Source: Halomonas litopenaei (GTDB taxonomy: Bacteria; Pseudomonadota; Gammaproteobacteria; Pseudomonadales; Halomonadaceae). Taken from it: DNA of 64,000 nucleotides. Under the pieces are notes generated by a model. The model saw only the letters and a list, made by a program, of their open reading frames with translations. It did no database searches and was not told the DNA's origin. This document shows, one piece after another, positions 6,817-15,561 of this stretch (the stretch's first letter is position 1; the number at the start of each line of letters is the position of its first letter). The DNA lies in the NCBI RefSeq assembly GCF_003045775.1, contig NZ_PXNS01000001.1:744001-808000 (forward strand), in the 5' to 3' direction. A program made the translations under genes and the position numbers.

Positions 6817-9449
6817 CAGTTGCCCTCCACGATGCCGCCGCCGTCCTTGCTGGCCTGGCCGTTGCTGCGTGGGCAGATTTTCGGCGCGAAGTCCGGCAGG
6901 TAGGGAAGCGCGGGATCCAGCGACGAAGGCCCGGCCAAGCTGTGTGTGGTGGCCTTGAGGCTGACAAGACCCGGGCCGTGGATCTGGATATCGCCGTCCT
7001 TGATGCGCAGGACGCCTGCGCCGCTGATGAACTCAATGCCCTGGGCGGCCTCGATACGCACCTTGCCCTCGGTGGAGGTGATGGAGAGGGTCTTTTCCGC
7101 GCTCAGCGCCATCTGGTCGCTCTGGGCCTGCACCTCTACCTTGCCTCGGGCGGCGAACAGCTTGATGCCGGCTCGCTGCACGAACAGCGACAGGCGCTCG
7201 CGGATAGTGGCCACCAGGCTGCGTCCGCTGGCCAGGTTGATGTCTTCGCCACAACTGGCGCTGAACAATTCGTGCTGGGCGAGGTGTGTCGATGCGGGGG
7301 TACTCAAGACGATGCCGGCCGGTGAGGCAAGATGCAGCCAGGGTTGCTGGAGCCCGGATGCCTGTCCGGTGCCTGCCTGGCTGCCGGCCTCGGCGGTGGA
7401 CTGCTCGTCGTTGTCGGCGGCACAACTGTTTGGCTCGCCGTAGATCTGCCGGGTGTCCTCGGCGGCCTGCTTGAGGTCGAGGCGAGTCTCCAGCACATCG
7501 GCGCCGTGTTCCATGGCGCTCTTGCTCAGGCGATCGGACAGGTGCCAGGCGCTGGACAGCTCCTGATGGATGGGCCCTGTCGCAAGCTGGTCGCCTGCAG
7601 CCCCCAGCTGCCCCCAACTGGTCAGCAACAGCCCCTGATTCGCGCGGATTGCGCCGAAGGCATCGCTACGCAGTTCGAAGCCGGTGCCACGAAAGTCCCC
7701 GCGGGTGTTGCCGTGCTGATGTATCAGGTAGCCCAGATTGAGCTGGCTTTTGGCGTGTTCCGAGTTGAGGCGGATACGCTCCTGGTCGGTGGCGTCGTCA
7801 AACACCAGTTCGTTGTAGTTGCTGCCTCTGTAGGTCTTTGACTTGATGCCCGAAAGCAGGCCGTTGGAATGCCACTCGGGTTGTGCATCACCGTTGTAGA
7901 CCCGGCCGGTAATGAGGGGACGATCCGGATCGCCCTCGAGGAAGTCGACGATGACCTCCTGGCCGATGCGTGGCACGAACACGGACCCCCAGCTGGCGCA
8001 GGCATTGGCTTCGGACACCCGTAACCAGCAACTCGAGCGATCGTCGTGCTGTCCGTTGCGATCCCAATGGAACTGCACCTTGACGCGGTTGAGGCGGTCG
8101 GTATGGATCTCTTCGCCTTCGGGGCCGACGACGATGGCAGTGTGGGGGCCGCCGACAACGGGGCGTGGATGATCCAGTGTGGATCGAAAGGGCACGACGG
8201 TGCGCTGCGCCTCGAAGTCAACCAGGTAGTGGCCGGTGCCGGCACGCTGGTAGTCGTCTTGGTGAGGGCTCTCGTCCTGCAGACCGTGGGCGCTTCTTGC
8301 CTGATCCAGGGCTTGCTGCAGGCTGCCCGGCAGGGTGCTGAGGTGGGCGGATACCGGCAGGGCGTTCTCGGCCTGGATATTGAGGTCGAGCACGACGAAT
8401 TCACGCTCGCTGGCATCGCCGTGCAGGTGACGTTCGTGTTGTTCCAGCGAGAAGATATGGCCAGCCTGCAACTGTCGGGTGCCACCGGCGCCTCGGAAAC
8501 GCTTGGCCAGGGATTCCACTGCCTGCAGGCGGTTGTCCACCAGGGTACGGCCGCGATCGAAGGTATCGTAGTAGTAGGCCCCGGGATAGTCGTAGAACTC
8601 CTGGGGACTGAGATTTCCCTGGTCGGGCAGGGTATCCAGTGCGTATTGGCGGGGCCGTGATGGTTGCCGGTAGTCGCAGGTGCCGATGGTCATGCGGGTC
8701 GGTTGCTGGCGACGGATACCTCCCCACTGAGTGATGCTGTCCTGGTGCTCCGTGGCGGCTTGACGGTGATAGCGAATCGCCCTGGGGGAGACCGCCGGAC
8801 AGACGTTGAGGTCGTCGGTGATCACCATGCGATGCCCCGGATAGCGGTCCTGATCGGCGCTGTGTTCGAAGAAGTAGTAGAGGCCTTCCTGCTGCATCAG
8901 CCGGCTGATGAAGTGGAAGTCACTTTCGCGGTACTGAACGCAATAGCTGCGGGCCGCATACGGGCGCTGGCTGCGGATGAGCCAGCGTCCGTTGGCCATG
9001 TCGTAAGCCGAGAATACCGTTTCCAGAATATCCAGCACGTTCATGTCCTGGAAAATGCGGCTGTCCTGGCCGAGTTGCAGGAGCGACAGCCAGGGCACTA
9101 TCCCGAGCTGGTAATAGAAGACTCCACCATCCTCTCCCAGCAGCGCTGCCGTATCGACGAAGCCTGATCGTCGTTGATAGCTGCCGTCTGCCTGGCGAAT
9201 GTCGAGCTCGGCCGGCATTGCCAGCAGGTGTTTGAGCTCAATATCTCCGTGTTGGCAAATGCAGTCGAGGGTGTAGCGGAAGGGGTGGGACATTCGCTCA
9301 TTGCCCACCAGTCGATGGGGAATCAGTGGATGCTTGCCGACGCTGAGTTTCAGCAGTCGTTCGTCCTGCGTGAGTTCCGTATCGAACAGTGATCCCAGCC
9401 AGCGGCCCGAGCCATTCTCCATTGCTTTGCGCTCCCTGTGCGTGTCCAT
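6816..9449 (-). CDS. vgrG: VgrG spike protein of type VI secretion system
   Basis: About 877 residues. It has the gp27-like N-terminal part (SHPFRYTLDC), the gp5-like OB fold around residues 450-530 with WLRVSEANA and PRIGQEVIVDFLEGDPDRP, and a DUF2345 C-terminal region (LASPAGIVLSTP, repeated short beta units). VgrG trimers cap the Hcp tube and carry effectors into target cells. I prefer the ATG at 9449, which has GGAAG at suitable distance; a GTG two codons upstream would be too close to it. There is no Hcp, sheath or baseplate gene in the window, so this is an accessory vgrG island that must use a machine encoded elsewhere. Confidence 0.93.
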   Translation of the reverse strand: MDTHRERKAMENGSGRWLGSLFDTELTQDERLLKLSVGKHPLIPHRLVGNERMSHPFRYTLDCICQHGDIELKHLLAMPAELDIRQADGSYQRRSGFVDTAALLGEDGGVFYYQLGIVPWLSLLQLGQDSRIFQDMNVLDILETVFSAYDMANGRWLIRSQRPYAARSYCVQYRESDFHFISRLMQQEGLYYFFEHSADQDRYPGHRMVITDDLNVCPAVSPRAIRYHRQAATEHQDSITQWGGIRRQQPTRMTIGTCDYRQPSRPRQYALDTLPDQGNLSPQEFYDYPGAYYYDTFDRGRTLVDNRLQAVESLAKRFRGAGGTRQLQAGHIFSLEQHERHLHGDASEREFVVLDLNIQAENALPVSAHLSTLPGSLQQALDQARSAHGLQDESPHQDDYQRAGTGHYLVDFEAQRTVVPFRSTLDHPRPVVGGPHTAIVVGPEGEEIHTDRLNRVKVQFHWDRNGQHDDRSSCWLRVSEANACASWGSVFVPRIGQEVIVDFLEGDPDRPLITGRVYNGDAQPEWHSNGLLSGIKSKTYRGSNYNELVFDDATDQERIRLNSEHAKSQLNLGYLIHQHGNTRGDFRGTGFELRSDAFGAIRANQGLLLTSWGQLGAAGDQLATGPIHQELSSAWHLSDRLSKSAMEHGADVLETRLDLKQAAEDTRQIYGEPNSCAADNDEQSTAEAGSQAGTGQASGLQQPWLHLASPAGIVLSTPASTHLAQHELFSASCGEDINLASGRSLVATIRERLSLFVQRAGIKLFAARGKVEVQAQSDQMALSAEKTLSITSTEGKVRIEAAQGIEFISGAGVLRIKDGDIQIHGPGLVSLKATTHSLAGPSSLDPALPYLPDFAPKICPRSNGQASKDGGGIVEGN

Positions 9450-9878
9450 GCCCACGCTTCCGCCAGAACGTGTCCGGGAACGCTCTTCAGGTGTGTCGAA
9501 CTTCGGGTCGGACTTGTACGGGGCGAGCGACGGCGAACCATTATCTAATGGTTACGGCTACATTAGGCATCATCGGTTGTCTGGGGGAATCGGTGATATG
9601 GATGGATGAATGGAAGCGGTGGATTTGTAAGAAGATCAGTACAAACTAACCGGGAGTGACGAAGTGGCTCGCGCGGTATCTCTGGCGGGGACGTGGCGGC
9701 TCAAGGCGGGGCGCTGCGTTGGCGTAGATGAGGAGAGAAGCTGATGAGAGAGGCTCCCCCGTGGCCAGGATATCGTCCACGGGGGAGAGAATGATCGACC
9801 CTTCAAGGCCAGTAGTGGCTGCCCACATCGGGCACGCTGCCTGGCCATCAATCGAGCAAGCCTGGCTGGGTCGGGGCG
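9450..9878. other. Intergenic region between vgrG and GntR gene
   Basis: A stretch of 429 bases with no convincing gene. It must hold the vgrG promoter and the end of the gntR transcript. The only clear structure is the inverted repeat at 9754-9787. Confidence 0.6.
9754..9787 (-). terminator. Stem-loop downstream of the GntR gene
   Basis: A perfect 11-bp inverted repeat, CTCCCCCGTGG and its complement, with a 12-base loop, 92 bases after the gntR stop codon. No U-tract follows, so it may be a Rho-assisted or processing structure rather than a classical terminator. Confidence 0.45.
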
Positions 9879-10601
9879 CTACAACTCGTTGAAGTAACAG
9901 TGATGCCGGGTCTCGCAACGGGACACTCGGTACTCCAGCGCCTGCTCCTGAATATCTCTTGCTACCCGCCGGATCTCGAGGATCGGACTGCCTTCGTCGA
10001 TCTCCAGGTGGTGGGCTTCGTCCTTGCCCGCCGCCACCGCGAACAGGCGTTCCTCGGCGTGGCTGACGTTGCAGCCGAAACGCTGCTGATACAGCTGATA
10101 GAGGGTGTTTGGCAGGGTCTCCGGCAGGCTTTCCAGCGTCGGAAAGCGTGTCGCCGCGACCACCACGTCCTCGAGCAGGGCGGGGCGTTCGTCGAGCTCC
10201 CTGACACGGCGAATATGGATGACGTCGTCTGCGTCCTCCAATCCCAGCACCTCCATTTCCTCTTCGTTGGCCGGACGCCTTTCGCGCACCAGGATGCGTG
10301 ACGTCGGTAGCGAGCGGGTGCCATCGAGCCGGGTCAGGTGGAAGAAGCGAAACAGCGAGCTGTCCTGATCGTGGGTGGCGACCACGGTGCCCTTGCCCTG
10401 GTAGCGGATCACCACGTTGTCGCTGGCCAGGGAGTCCAGCGCCTTTCTCAGGGTGCCGACACTGACCTGATACTCCTTGGCCAACGCCGACTCGCTGGGG
10501 ATAAAGGTGCCGGGTGCCCACTCTCCCGAGACGATGCGCTGAAGCAGCACCTCCTTGATCTGCTGGTAGAGCGGTCGGTAGCTGAGGCTTGGCTGATCCA
10601 T
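9879..10601 (-). CDS. GntR-family (HutC subfamily) regulator, probably of the sulfolactate operon
   Basis: A 240-residue regulator: winged helix at residues ~8-75 (IPSESALAKEYQVSVGTLRKAL, with the typical P-S-E-x-x-L), then a UTRA ligand-binding domain from ~95 to 235. HutC-type proteins are mostly repressors released by a pathway metabolite. It is divergent from suyAB across a 192-base gap that carries a promoter and a small palindrome, so autoregulation and control of suyAB are likely. The effector could be sulfolactate or sulfopyruvate, but nothing in the sequence shows which. Confidence 0.85.
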   Translation of the reverse strand: MDQPSLSYRPLYQQIKEVLLQRIVSGEWAPGTFIPSESALAKEYQVSVGTLRKALDSLASDNVVIRYQGKGTVVATHDQDSSLFRFFHLTRLDGTRSLPTSRILVRERRPANEEEMEVLGLEDADDVIHIRRVRELDERPALLEDVVVAATRFPTLESLPETLPNTLYQLYQQRFGCNVSHAEERLFAVAAGKDEAHHLEIDEGSPILEIRRVARDIQEQALEYRVSRCETRHHCYFNEL

Positions 10602-10676
10602 GCGGGTTCCTTCTTTGCGTTGGGCGAGGCCCGTTTCTTCGCCGCCAGTATAGCTCGAGGGAAATCTAGTTGATAC

Positions 10677-10706
10677 TTGACTAACCTATATCCTATGTCC
10701 TATACA
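10677..10706 (+). promoter_or_regulatory. Sigma-70-like promoter of suyAB
   Basis: TTGACT at 10677-10682 and TATACA at 10701-10706 are separated by 18 bases, about 90 bases ahead of suyA. Confidence 0.55.
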
Positions 10707-10707
10707 T
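10695..10707. promoter_or_regulatory. Candidate GntR operator
   Basis: ATGT-N5-ACAT covers the -10 element of the suyAB promoter. GntR regulators commonly bind short GT-N-AC palindromes. The arms are only four bases, so the call is tentative. Confidence 0.35.
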
Positions 10708-10793
10708 GAGTTGTGAGGGCAGCAAACGAGACCTGCCCAGGGCCAACCGGCGATATCACAACGTCAACAACATTCGTTCAGGAGAGGGGCAGC

Positions 10794-11078
10794 ATGAGCA
10801 TCGATTTCGTAGTGCACGATGCCGACGACAGTGTCGGGGTCGTGGTGGTCGAAGGCGTCGAGGCGGGGCAGACCCTGACAGGCTGGGTCATGCATCAGGA
10901 CCAGACGGTCACCTTCGAGGTGAGCGACGCCATTCCCATCGGTCACAAGCTGGCCATTCGTGACCTCGATGAGGGCGACACCGTGATGAAGTACGGCGTC
11001 GATATCGGGCGCGTCGTCCAGCCGATCAAGCAGGGCGAGCACCTGCACGTACACAACGTCAAGACAAAGAGGTGGTAA
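10794..11078 (+). CDS. suyA: (R)-sulfolactate sulfo-lyase, small subunit SuyA
   Basis: A 94-residue protein of the SAF/UxaA N-terminal type ([13 protein letters not shown], a typical small-subunit fold with [14 protein letters not shown]). With SuyB it cleaves (R)-3-sulfolactate to pyruvate and sulfite. The ATG at 10794 is preceded by GGAGAGG. suyB follows after two bases. The family resembles altronate/galactarate dehydratase small subunits, but neighbouring sulfolactate dehydrogenases and DHPS genes make the sulfo-lyase assignment the best fit. Confidence 0.9.
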   Translation: MSIDFVVHDADDSVGVVVVEGVEAGQTLTGWVMHQDQTVTFEVSDAIPIGHKLAIRDLDEGDTVMKYGVDIGRVVQPIKQGEHLHVHNVKTKRW

Positions 11079-11080
11079 GC

Positions 11081-12250
11081 ATGGAAATCAAGGGTCGCAA
11101 GTTCCAGGGGTATCGGCGTGAAAACGGCCGTGTAGGGGTCCGTAATCACGTGATCGTGCTGCCGGTGGACGACATTTCCAATGCTGCCGCCGAAGCGGTT
11201 GCCAACAACATCAAGGGCGCACTGGCGCTGCCGCATCCCTACGGCCGCCTGCAGTTCGGCGCCGATCTGGACCTGCACTTCCGTACGCTGATCGGCACCG
11301 GCTGCAATCCCAATGTGGCGGCGGTGGTGGTGATCGGTATCGAGCCAGGCTGGACCAACAAGGTGGTGGACGGCATCAAGGCCACCGGCAAGCCGGTCGA
11401 AGGCTTCTGGATCGAGCAGAACGGTGATCACAACACCATCTGTGCCGCCTCCAAGAAGGCCAAGGAATTCGTCCAGTACGCCAGCGAGATCCAGCGCGAG
11501 GAGTGCGACGTCAGCGAACTGTGGGTGTCCACCAAGTGCGGCGAGTCGGACACCACCTCCGGCTGCGGAGCCAACCCCACCGTGGGCGACGCCTTCGACA
11601 AGCTGTACGACGCCGGCTGCACCCTGGTATTCGGCGAGACCTCAGAGCTGACCGGCGGGGAACACCTGGTGGCCGAGCGCTGCGCCACCCCCGAGGTGCG
11701 CGAACAGTTCCAGGCGATGTTCGATCGCTACAGCGACATGATCGACCGCCACAAGACCAGCGACCTGTCCGAGTCCCAGCCGACCAAGGGCAACATCGAA
11801 GGTGGCCTGACCACCATCGAGGAGAAGGCGCTGGGCAACATCCAGAAGATCGGCCGTCGCTGCAAGGTGGATGGCGTACTGGACAAGGCCGAAACGCCGG
11901 ACAAGCCGGGCCTGTGGTTCATGGACTCGTCTTCCGCCGCCGCCGAGATGGTGACCCTGTGCGCCGCCGCCGGCTACGTGGTGCACTTCTTCCCGACGGG
12001 GCAGGGCAACGTCATCGGCAACCCGATCCTGCCGGTGGTGAAGATCTGCGCCAACCCGCGCACCGTGCGCACCATGAGCGAGCACATCGACGTCGATGTG
12101 TCCTCGATCCTCAAGCGCGAGATCAACATGGAAGAGGCCGGTGATCAGCTGCTTGAAATGATGCTGCGCACCGCCAATGGCCGCAATACCGCCGCCGAGG
12201 CGCTGGGGCATCGGGAGTTTGTGCTGACCCGTCTGTACGAAAGCGCCTAA
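11081..12250 (+). CDS. suyB: (R)-sulfolactate sulfo-lyase, large subunit SuyB
   Basis: A 389-residue member of the UxaA/altronate dehydratase large-subunit family: [19 protein letters not shown] at the N-terminus, GTGCNPN near residue 70, and a cysteine-containing [16 protein letters not shown] motif near 155-170, likely metal or cluster ligands by analogy. It is the catalytic partner of SuyA in C-S bond cleavage that releases sulfite. I use the ATG at 11081, which follows GAGGTG; a GTG at 11072 would overlap the suyA stop. Confidence 0.9.
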   Translation: MEIKGRKFQGYRRENGRVGVRNHVIVLPVDDISNAAAEAVANNIKGALALPHPYGRLQFGADLDLHFRTLIGTGCNPNVAAVVVIGIEPGWTNKVVDGIKATGKPVEGFWIEQNGDHNTICAASKKAKEFVQYASEIQREECDVSELWVSTKCGESDTTSGCGANPTVGDAFDKLYDAGCTLVFGETSELTGGEHLVAERCATPEVREQFQAMFDRYSDMIDRHKTSDLSESQPTKGNIEGGLTTIEEKALGNIQKIGRRCKVDGVLDKAETPDKPGLWFMDSSSAAAEMVTLCAAAGYVVHFFPTGQGNVIGNPILPVVKICANPRTVRTMSEHIDVDVSSILKREINMEEAGDQLLEMMLRTANGRNTAAEALGHREFVLTRLYESA

Positions 12251-12287
12251 GCCAGCGCCCGAGGCGGCGATCTGGCAAAAAAACCGG

Positions 12288-12313
12288 CTCCTCCCGCCGT
12301 TCGTCGGGAGGGG
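12288..12313 (+). other. Intercistronic stem-loop between suyB and the TTT transporter
   Basis: CTCCTCCCG and CGGGAGGGG can pair (nine positions including one T-G) around an 8-base loop. No T-run follows, so it is more likely to set transcript stability or partial read-through from suyAB into the transporter genes than to terminate fully. Confidence 0.45.
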
Positions 12314-12421
12314 CAGGCCGTTGTAGCAAAGAAGGTTGTGCAAGAACGGCGAGCAATGAAAGCGAGTTGCTCGTAGCGAAGATCCTGACCACCCCATAAC
12401 GACAACATCAGGAGTAACGTC

Positions 12422-13387
12422 ATGCGCCTTTCCCACACCTTGACCCTGACCGCGATGCTGGCGGCGTCAACCCTCGTGGCCCCACTGGCTCTCGCCGACG
12501 CCGAGGACTTTCCCGCCAAGGACGTGCAGTACGTGATCCCCTTCGGTCCGGGCGGCGAGTCCGATATCAGTGCCCGACTGCAGCAGAAGTACTTCGAGGA
12601 GATCACCGGCCAGCAGCTGATCATCCAGTACATGCCCGGTGGCGGCGGCGCGGTGGGCTGGTCCCAGCTCAACGACATGACCGCCGATGGCCATACCATC
12701 ATGGGCTCCAATCTGCCCCATATCGTGCTCAAGCCGATGGGCAAGGACGCCGGTTTTGCTACCGAGGACGTCAACAACTTCTACTTCTTCCACTACTCGC
12801 CGGACGCCATCCTGGTCCGCGAGGACAGCCCCTACCAGACCCTGGAAGATCTGGTCGAGGCGGCGCGCCAGGCGCCCGGTGTAGTGACCTTCTCCGGTAG
12901 CGGCACCTACAGTGCCAATGACGTGGCCAATACCCGCTTCCAGCAGTTGGCTGACGTCACCACCACCTACATTCCTTTCAAGGGCACCGGCGCGGCGGTG
13001 ACAGCCCTACTGGGTGGCCAGGTCCAGGCCGAGTGGGGCTATACCACCGTGGCCGCCAACCATCAGGACAAGGTGCGCATGCTGGCGGTGGCCGCCGAGG
13101 AGCGCCATCCGCTGTTCCCCGACGTGCCGACCTTCCAGGAACTCGGCTATGACATGGTGGGCGGCGCCTATCGCGGCATGGCGGTGCCCAGCGAGACGCC
13201 GGAGGAGGTGCAGGCGCGACTGTCCGAGATCTTCGATCAGATCAACCAGAATCCCCAGTTCCGCCAGGAGATGGAGGATCTGGGCTTCGTGTTGATGGAC
13301 GTCGGCAATGATGACGTTGCCGACTTTCTGGCCGAACAGAGCCAGCAGTATGAGACCAGCGCGCGAGAACTCGGCCTGATCGACTGA
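12422..13387 (+). CDS. TTT-family periplasmic substrate-binding protein (TctC/Bug type), probable sulfolactate binder
   Basis: A 321-residue exported protein with a Sec signal peptide (cleavage after about residue 25, ALA-DAE). The mature part begins with the KDVQYVIPFGPGGESD segment typical of Bug/TctC proteins, followed by GGGGAVGWSQL. The TctA and TctB membrane genes follow directly, giving a complete tripartite tricarboxylate-type transporter. In the Chromohalobacter salexigens sulfolactate cluster a TTT transporter (SlcHFG) is proposed for sulfolactate, and placement between suyAB and slcC-comC supports the same here. Confidence 0.9.
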   Translation: MRLSHTLTLTAMLAASTLVAPLALADAEDFPAKDVQYVIPFGPGGESDISARLQQKYFEEITGQQLIIQYMPGGGGAVGWSQLNDMTADGHTIMGSNLPHIVLKPMGKDAGFATEDVNNFYFFHYSPDAILVREDSPYQTLEDLVEAARQAPGVVTFSGSGTYSANDVANTRFQQLADVTTTYIPFKGTGAAVTALLGGQVQAEWGYTTVAANHQDKVRMLAVAAEERHPLFPDVPTFQELGYDMVGGAYRGMAVPSETPEEVQARLSEIFDQINQNPQFRQEMEDLGFVLMDVGNDDVADFLAEQSQQYETSARELGLID

Positions 13388-13397
13388 GGTCAACGCC

Positions 13398-14921
13398 ATG
13401 GATCTTATCGTTCACGCGCTCGGCGCTCTGTCGCCGCTCAATCTTGCGCTGGCCCTGCTCGGGGTAACGGCGGGCATCGTCATCGGTGCCCTGCCGGGGC
13501 TGTCCGCCACCATGGCGGTGGCGGTGCTGGTCCCGGTGACCTTCGGCATGGCCCCGGAGTCGGCCCTGATCATGCTCGGCGCCATCTATACCGGGGCCAT
13601 CTACGGCGGCTCCTACTCGGCGATACTGGTCAATACGCCGGGTACGCCCTCGGCCATCGCCACCACCTTCGACGGCTATCCCATGGCCCGCCGCGGTGAC
13701 GGTGATCTGGCCGTCACCCTATCGACCATCGCCTCGGTGGTCGGTGGGCTAGTCGGGGTGCTGGCGCTGCTGCTGCTGGCGCCGCTGCTGGCCCAGGTCG
13801 CGCTCAGCTTCGGGCCGGTGGAGTACTTCTGGCTGGCGATCTTCGGGCTGACGCTGATCTCGGCGCTGTCCGAGGACTCGACCCTCAAGGGGTTCATGGG
13901 GGCGGGCTTCGGCCTGTTGCTGTCCACCGTGGGCGTCGCGGTGATCGGCGGCGATATCCGCTACACCTACGGCTCGCCGGTGCTGCTTGGTGGCATCGAG
14001 ACGGTCTCGGCGCTGATCGGCCTGTACTGCATTCCGGTGCTGATCGATCTGGTGGCAACCCCCGCCGCCCACCTCAAGGTGGATGGCGTGTCGCGCGGGG
14101 TGCGCTTTCGCGAGGGCATGGCGATTGCCATCAAGGGCAAGCTGAACCTGCTGCGCTCGGCGACCATCGGCACCGGCGTCGCCATCCTGCCTGGGGCGGG
14201 CGGCTCGATTGCAAGCCTGGTGTCCTATTCGGAGGCACGCCGGGTGGCCGACGAGCCGGCGAGCTTCGGCAAGGGCAATCCTCAGGGGGTGCTGGCGACC
14301 GAGGCCGCCAACAATGCCACCGTGGGCGGCGGCTTCATTCCGACCCTGGTGCTGGGCATCCCGGGCACGCCGCCGGATGCAGTGATCCTCGGGGCCTTGC
14401 TGGTGCAGGGCTTTCGTACCGGGCCGGAGCTCTTCACCACCAACGCCGGCATCACCTACACCTTCGTCGCCGGGCTGTTTCTGGCCACCTGCCTGCTGCT
14501 GCCGCTGGGTCTGTTGATCGGGCGCTACGCCTTCAAGTCGATCATCTCCATTCCCAAGGCGCTGCTGGTACCGACCATCGCCTTCATGACGGTGATCGGC
14601 ACCTACGCCATCCGCAACAGCGCCAGCGACGTGGTGATCATGCTTTGCCTGGGGGTGCTGGGCTGGGTGCTCAATCGCTACGGCTTTCGGCCCTCGCCCA
14701 TCGTGCTGGGGCTGATCCTCGGACCCATTGCCGAGCAGGGCTTCGTCCAGGGCTTCCTGATGGGGCGGGCCAGCGGATCGCTGTTCGCTACCTTCTTCGG
14801 TGGTCCGATCAGCCTGACGATCATTGCGTTGTCGTTGCTGAGCGTCTTCTACCCGATGGTCAAGGCACGGCGTGAGGCAAGACGTCAGGACAAGACGATC
14901 AATGGGGAGGCGTCGCCATGA
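13398..14921 (+). CDS. TTT transporter large membrane subunit (TctA)
   Basis: A 507-residue, roughly twelve-helix membrane protein. The conserved TctA features are visible: GALPGLSATMAVAVLVPVTF near residue 30, the YGGSYSAILVNTPGTPSAIAT motif near 70-90, and LPGAGGSIASLVSYSEARR near 265. It forms the secondary-transport channel fed by the binding protein upstream. Its last four bases (ATGA) contain the start of the TctB gene. Confidence 0.92.
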   Translation: MDLIVHALGALSPLNLALALLGVTAGIVIGALPGLSATMAVAVLVPVTFGMAPESALIMLGAIYTGAIYGGSYSAILVNTPGTPSAIATTFDGYPMARRGDGDLAVTLSTIASVVGGLVGVLALLLLAPLLAQVALSFGPVEYFWLAIFGLTLISALSEDSTLKGFMGAGFGLLLSTVGVAVIGGDIRYTYGSPVLLGGIETVSALIGLYCIPVLIDLVATPAAHLKVDGVSRGVRFREGMAIAIKGKLNLLRSATIGTGVAILPGAGGSIASLVSYSEARRVADEPASFGKGNPQGVLATEAANNATVGGGFIPTLVLGIPGTPPDAVILGALLVQGFRTGPELFTTNAGITYTFVAGLFLATCLLLPLGLLIGRYAFKSIISIPKALLVPTIAFMTVIGTYAIRNSASDVVIMLCLGVLGWVLNRYGFRPSPIVLGLILGPIAEQGFVQGFLMGRASGSLFATFFGGPISLTIIALSLLSVFYPMVKARREARRQDKTINGEASP

Positions 14922-15526
14922 GCGCTGTTCACAACAGAAGCACTGGTCACGACACGAGCACTGGCCACAACACCAGCGCTGCCGGCAAGAAGAAGCACGC
15001 CATCCAGGCCTCCTGCTCCCGCGCAAGCGAGTATCTGCTGCCGACGCTATTCGTCGCTGGCGCCGCTCTATGCCTGTGGGAGACCCGTGAGATGAGTCAG
15101 CTCGGGGCGGTATTCCCTGCGGTGATCTCGCTGGTGGTAATCGTCGCGGGACTGCTGCGCCTGGGGCAGCTTGGGCTGCGCGGGGTGGTGGCCAACCATG
15201 AGCGGGGCTCTGATTCGAGTTCTGATCCAAGTTCTGATTCAAGCTCTGATGCGAGCTCGGACTCGGGCTCCGGCTCGACCCCGCGGCGTCTGGCGTTGGT
15301 CGGAATCATGCTGGCCTGGGCCCTGGCGCTGCCCTGGCTCGGCTTCCTGTTGACCGGCCTTGCAAGCTTCGTCGGGCTGATGGTGGTGGCGCAGTACCGG
15401 CGCTGGAGTCCTCGTCGCCTGGCCGGACACCTGCTGACCGGCGCCATGCTGGTGGCCTTCTTCTATGCCCTGTTCGCGCTGGTACTCAATGTGCCGCTGC
15501 CGGCGGGGCGTTGGTTCACGCTGTGA
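14918..15526 (+). CDS. TTT transporter small membrane subunit (TctB) with Ser/Asp repeat loop
   Basis: A 202-residue protein with about four membrane helices, the usual TctB arrangement, and overlapping tctA by four bases. Two additions make it longer than usual: a polar His/Ser/Thr/Asn-rich N-terminal tail of ~30 residues, and a loop of ~23 residues made almost only of Ser and Asp between helices 2 and 3, encoded by a 12-bp tandem repeat. Sequence conservation in TctB is low, so the call rests on position and topology. Confidence 0.85.
   Translation: MSAVHNRSTGHDTSTGHNTSAAGKKKHAIQASCSRASEYLLPTLFVAGAALCLWETREMSQLGAVFPAVISLVVIVAGLLRLGQLGLRGVVANHERGSDSSSDPSSDSSSDASSDSGSGSTPRRLALVGIMLAWALALPWLGFLLTGLASFVGLMVVAQYRRWSPRRLAGHLLTGAMLVAFFYALFALVLNVPLPAGRWFTL
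15209..15268 (+). repeat. In-frame 12-bp tandem repeat in tctB
   Basis: Five imperfect 12-bp units (TCTGATTCGAGT and variants) encode Ser-Asp-x-Ser repeats. As the unit is a multiple of three, copy changes would keep the frame. Confidence 0.85.
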
Positions 15527-15561
15527 GGCCGATTCGACGGCAACATCGATGGAGTAAAACG

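Noticed and set aside
13749..15242. Long minus-strand open frame (497 codons) opposite tctA/tctB
   Set aside because: Antisense shadow in high-GC DNA: Gln/His/Arg/Gly-rich, no domain, and fully opposite well-supported genes.
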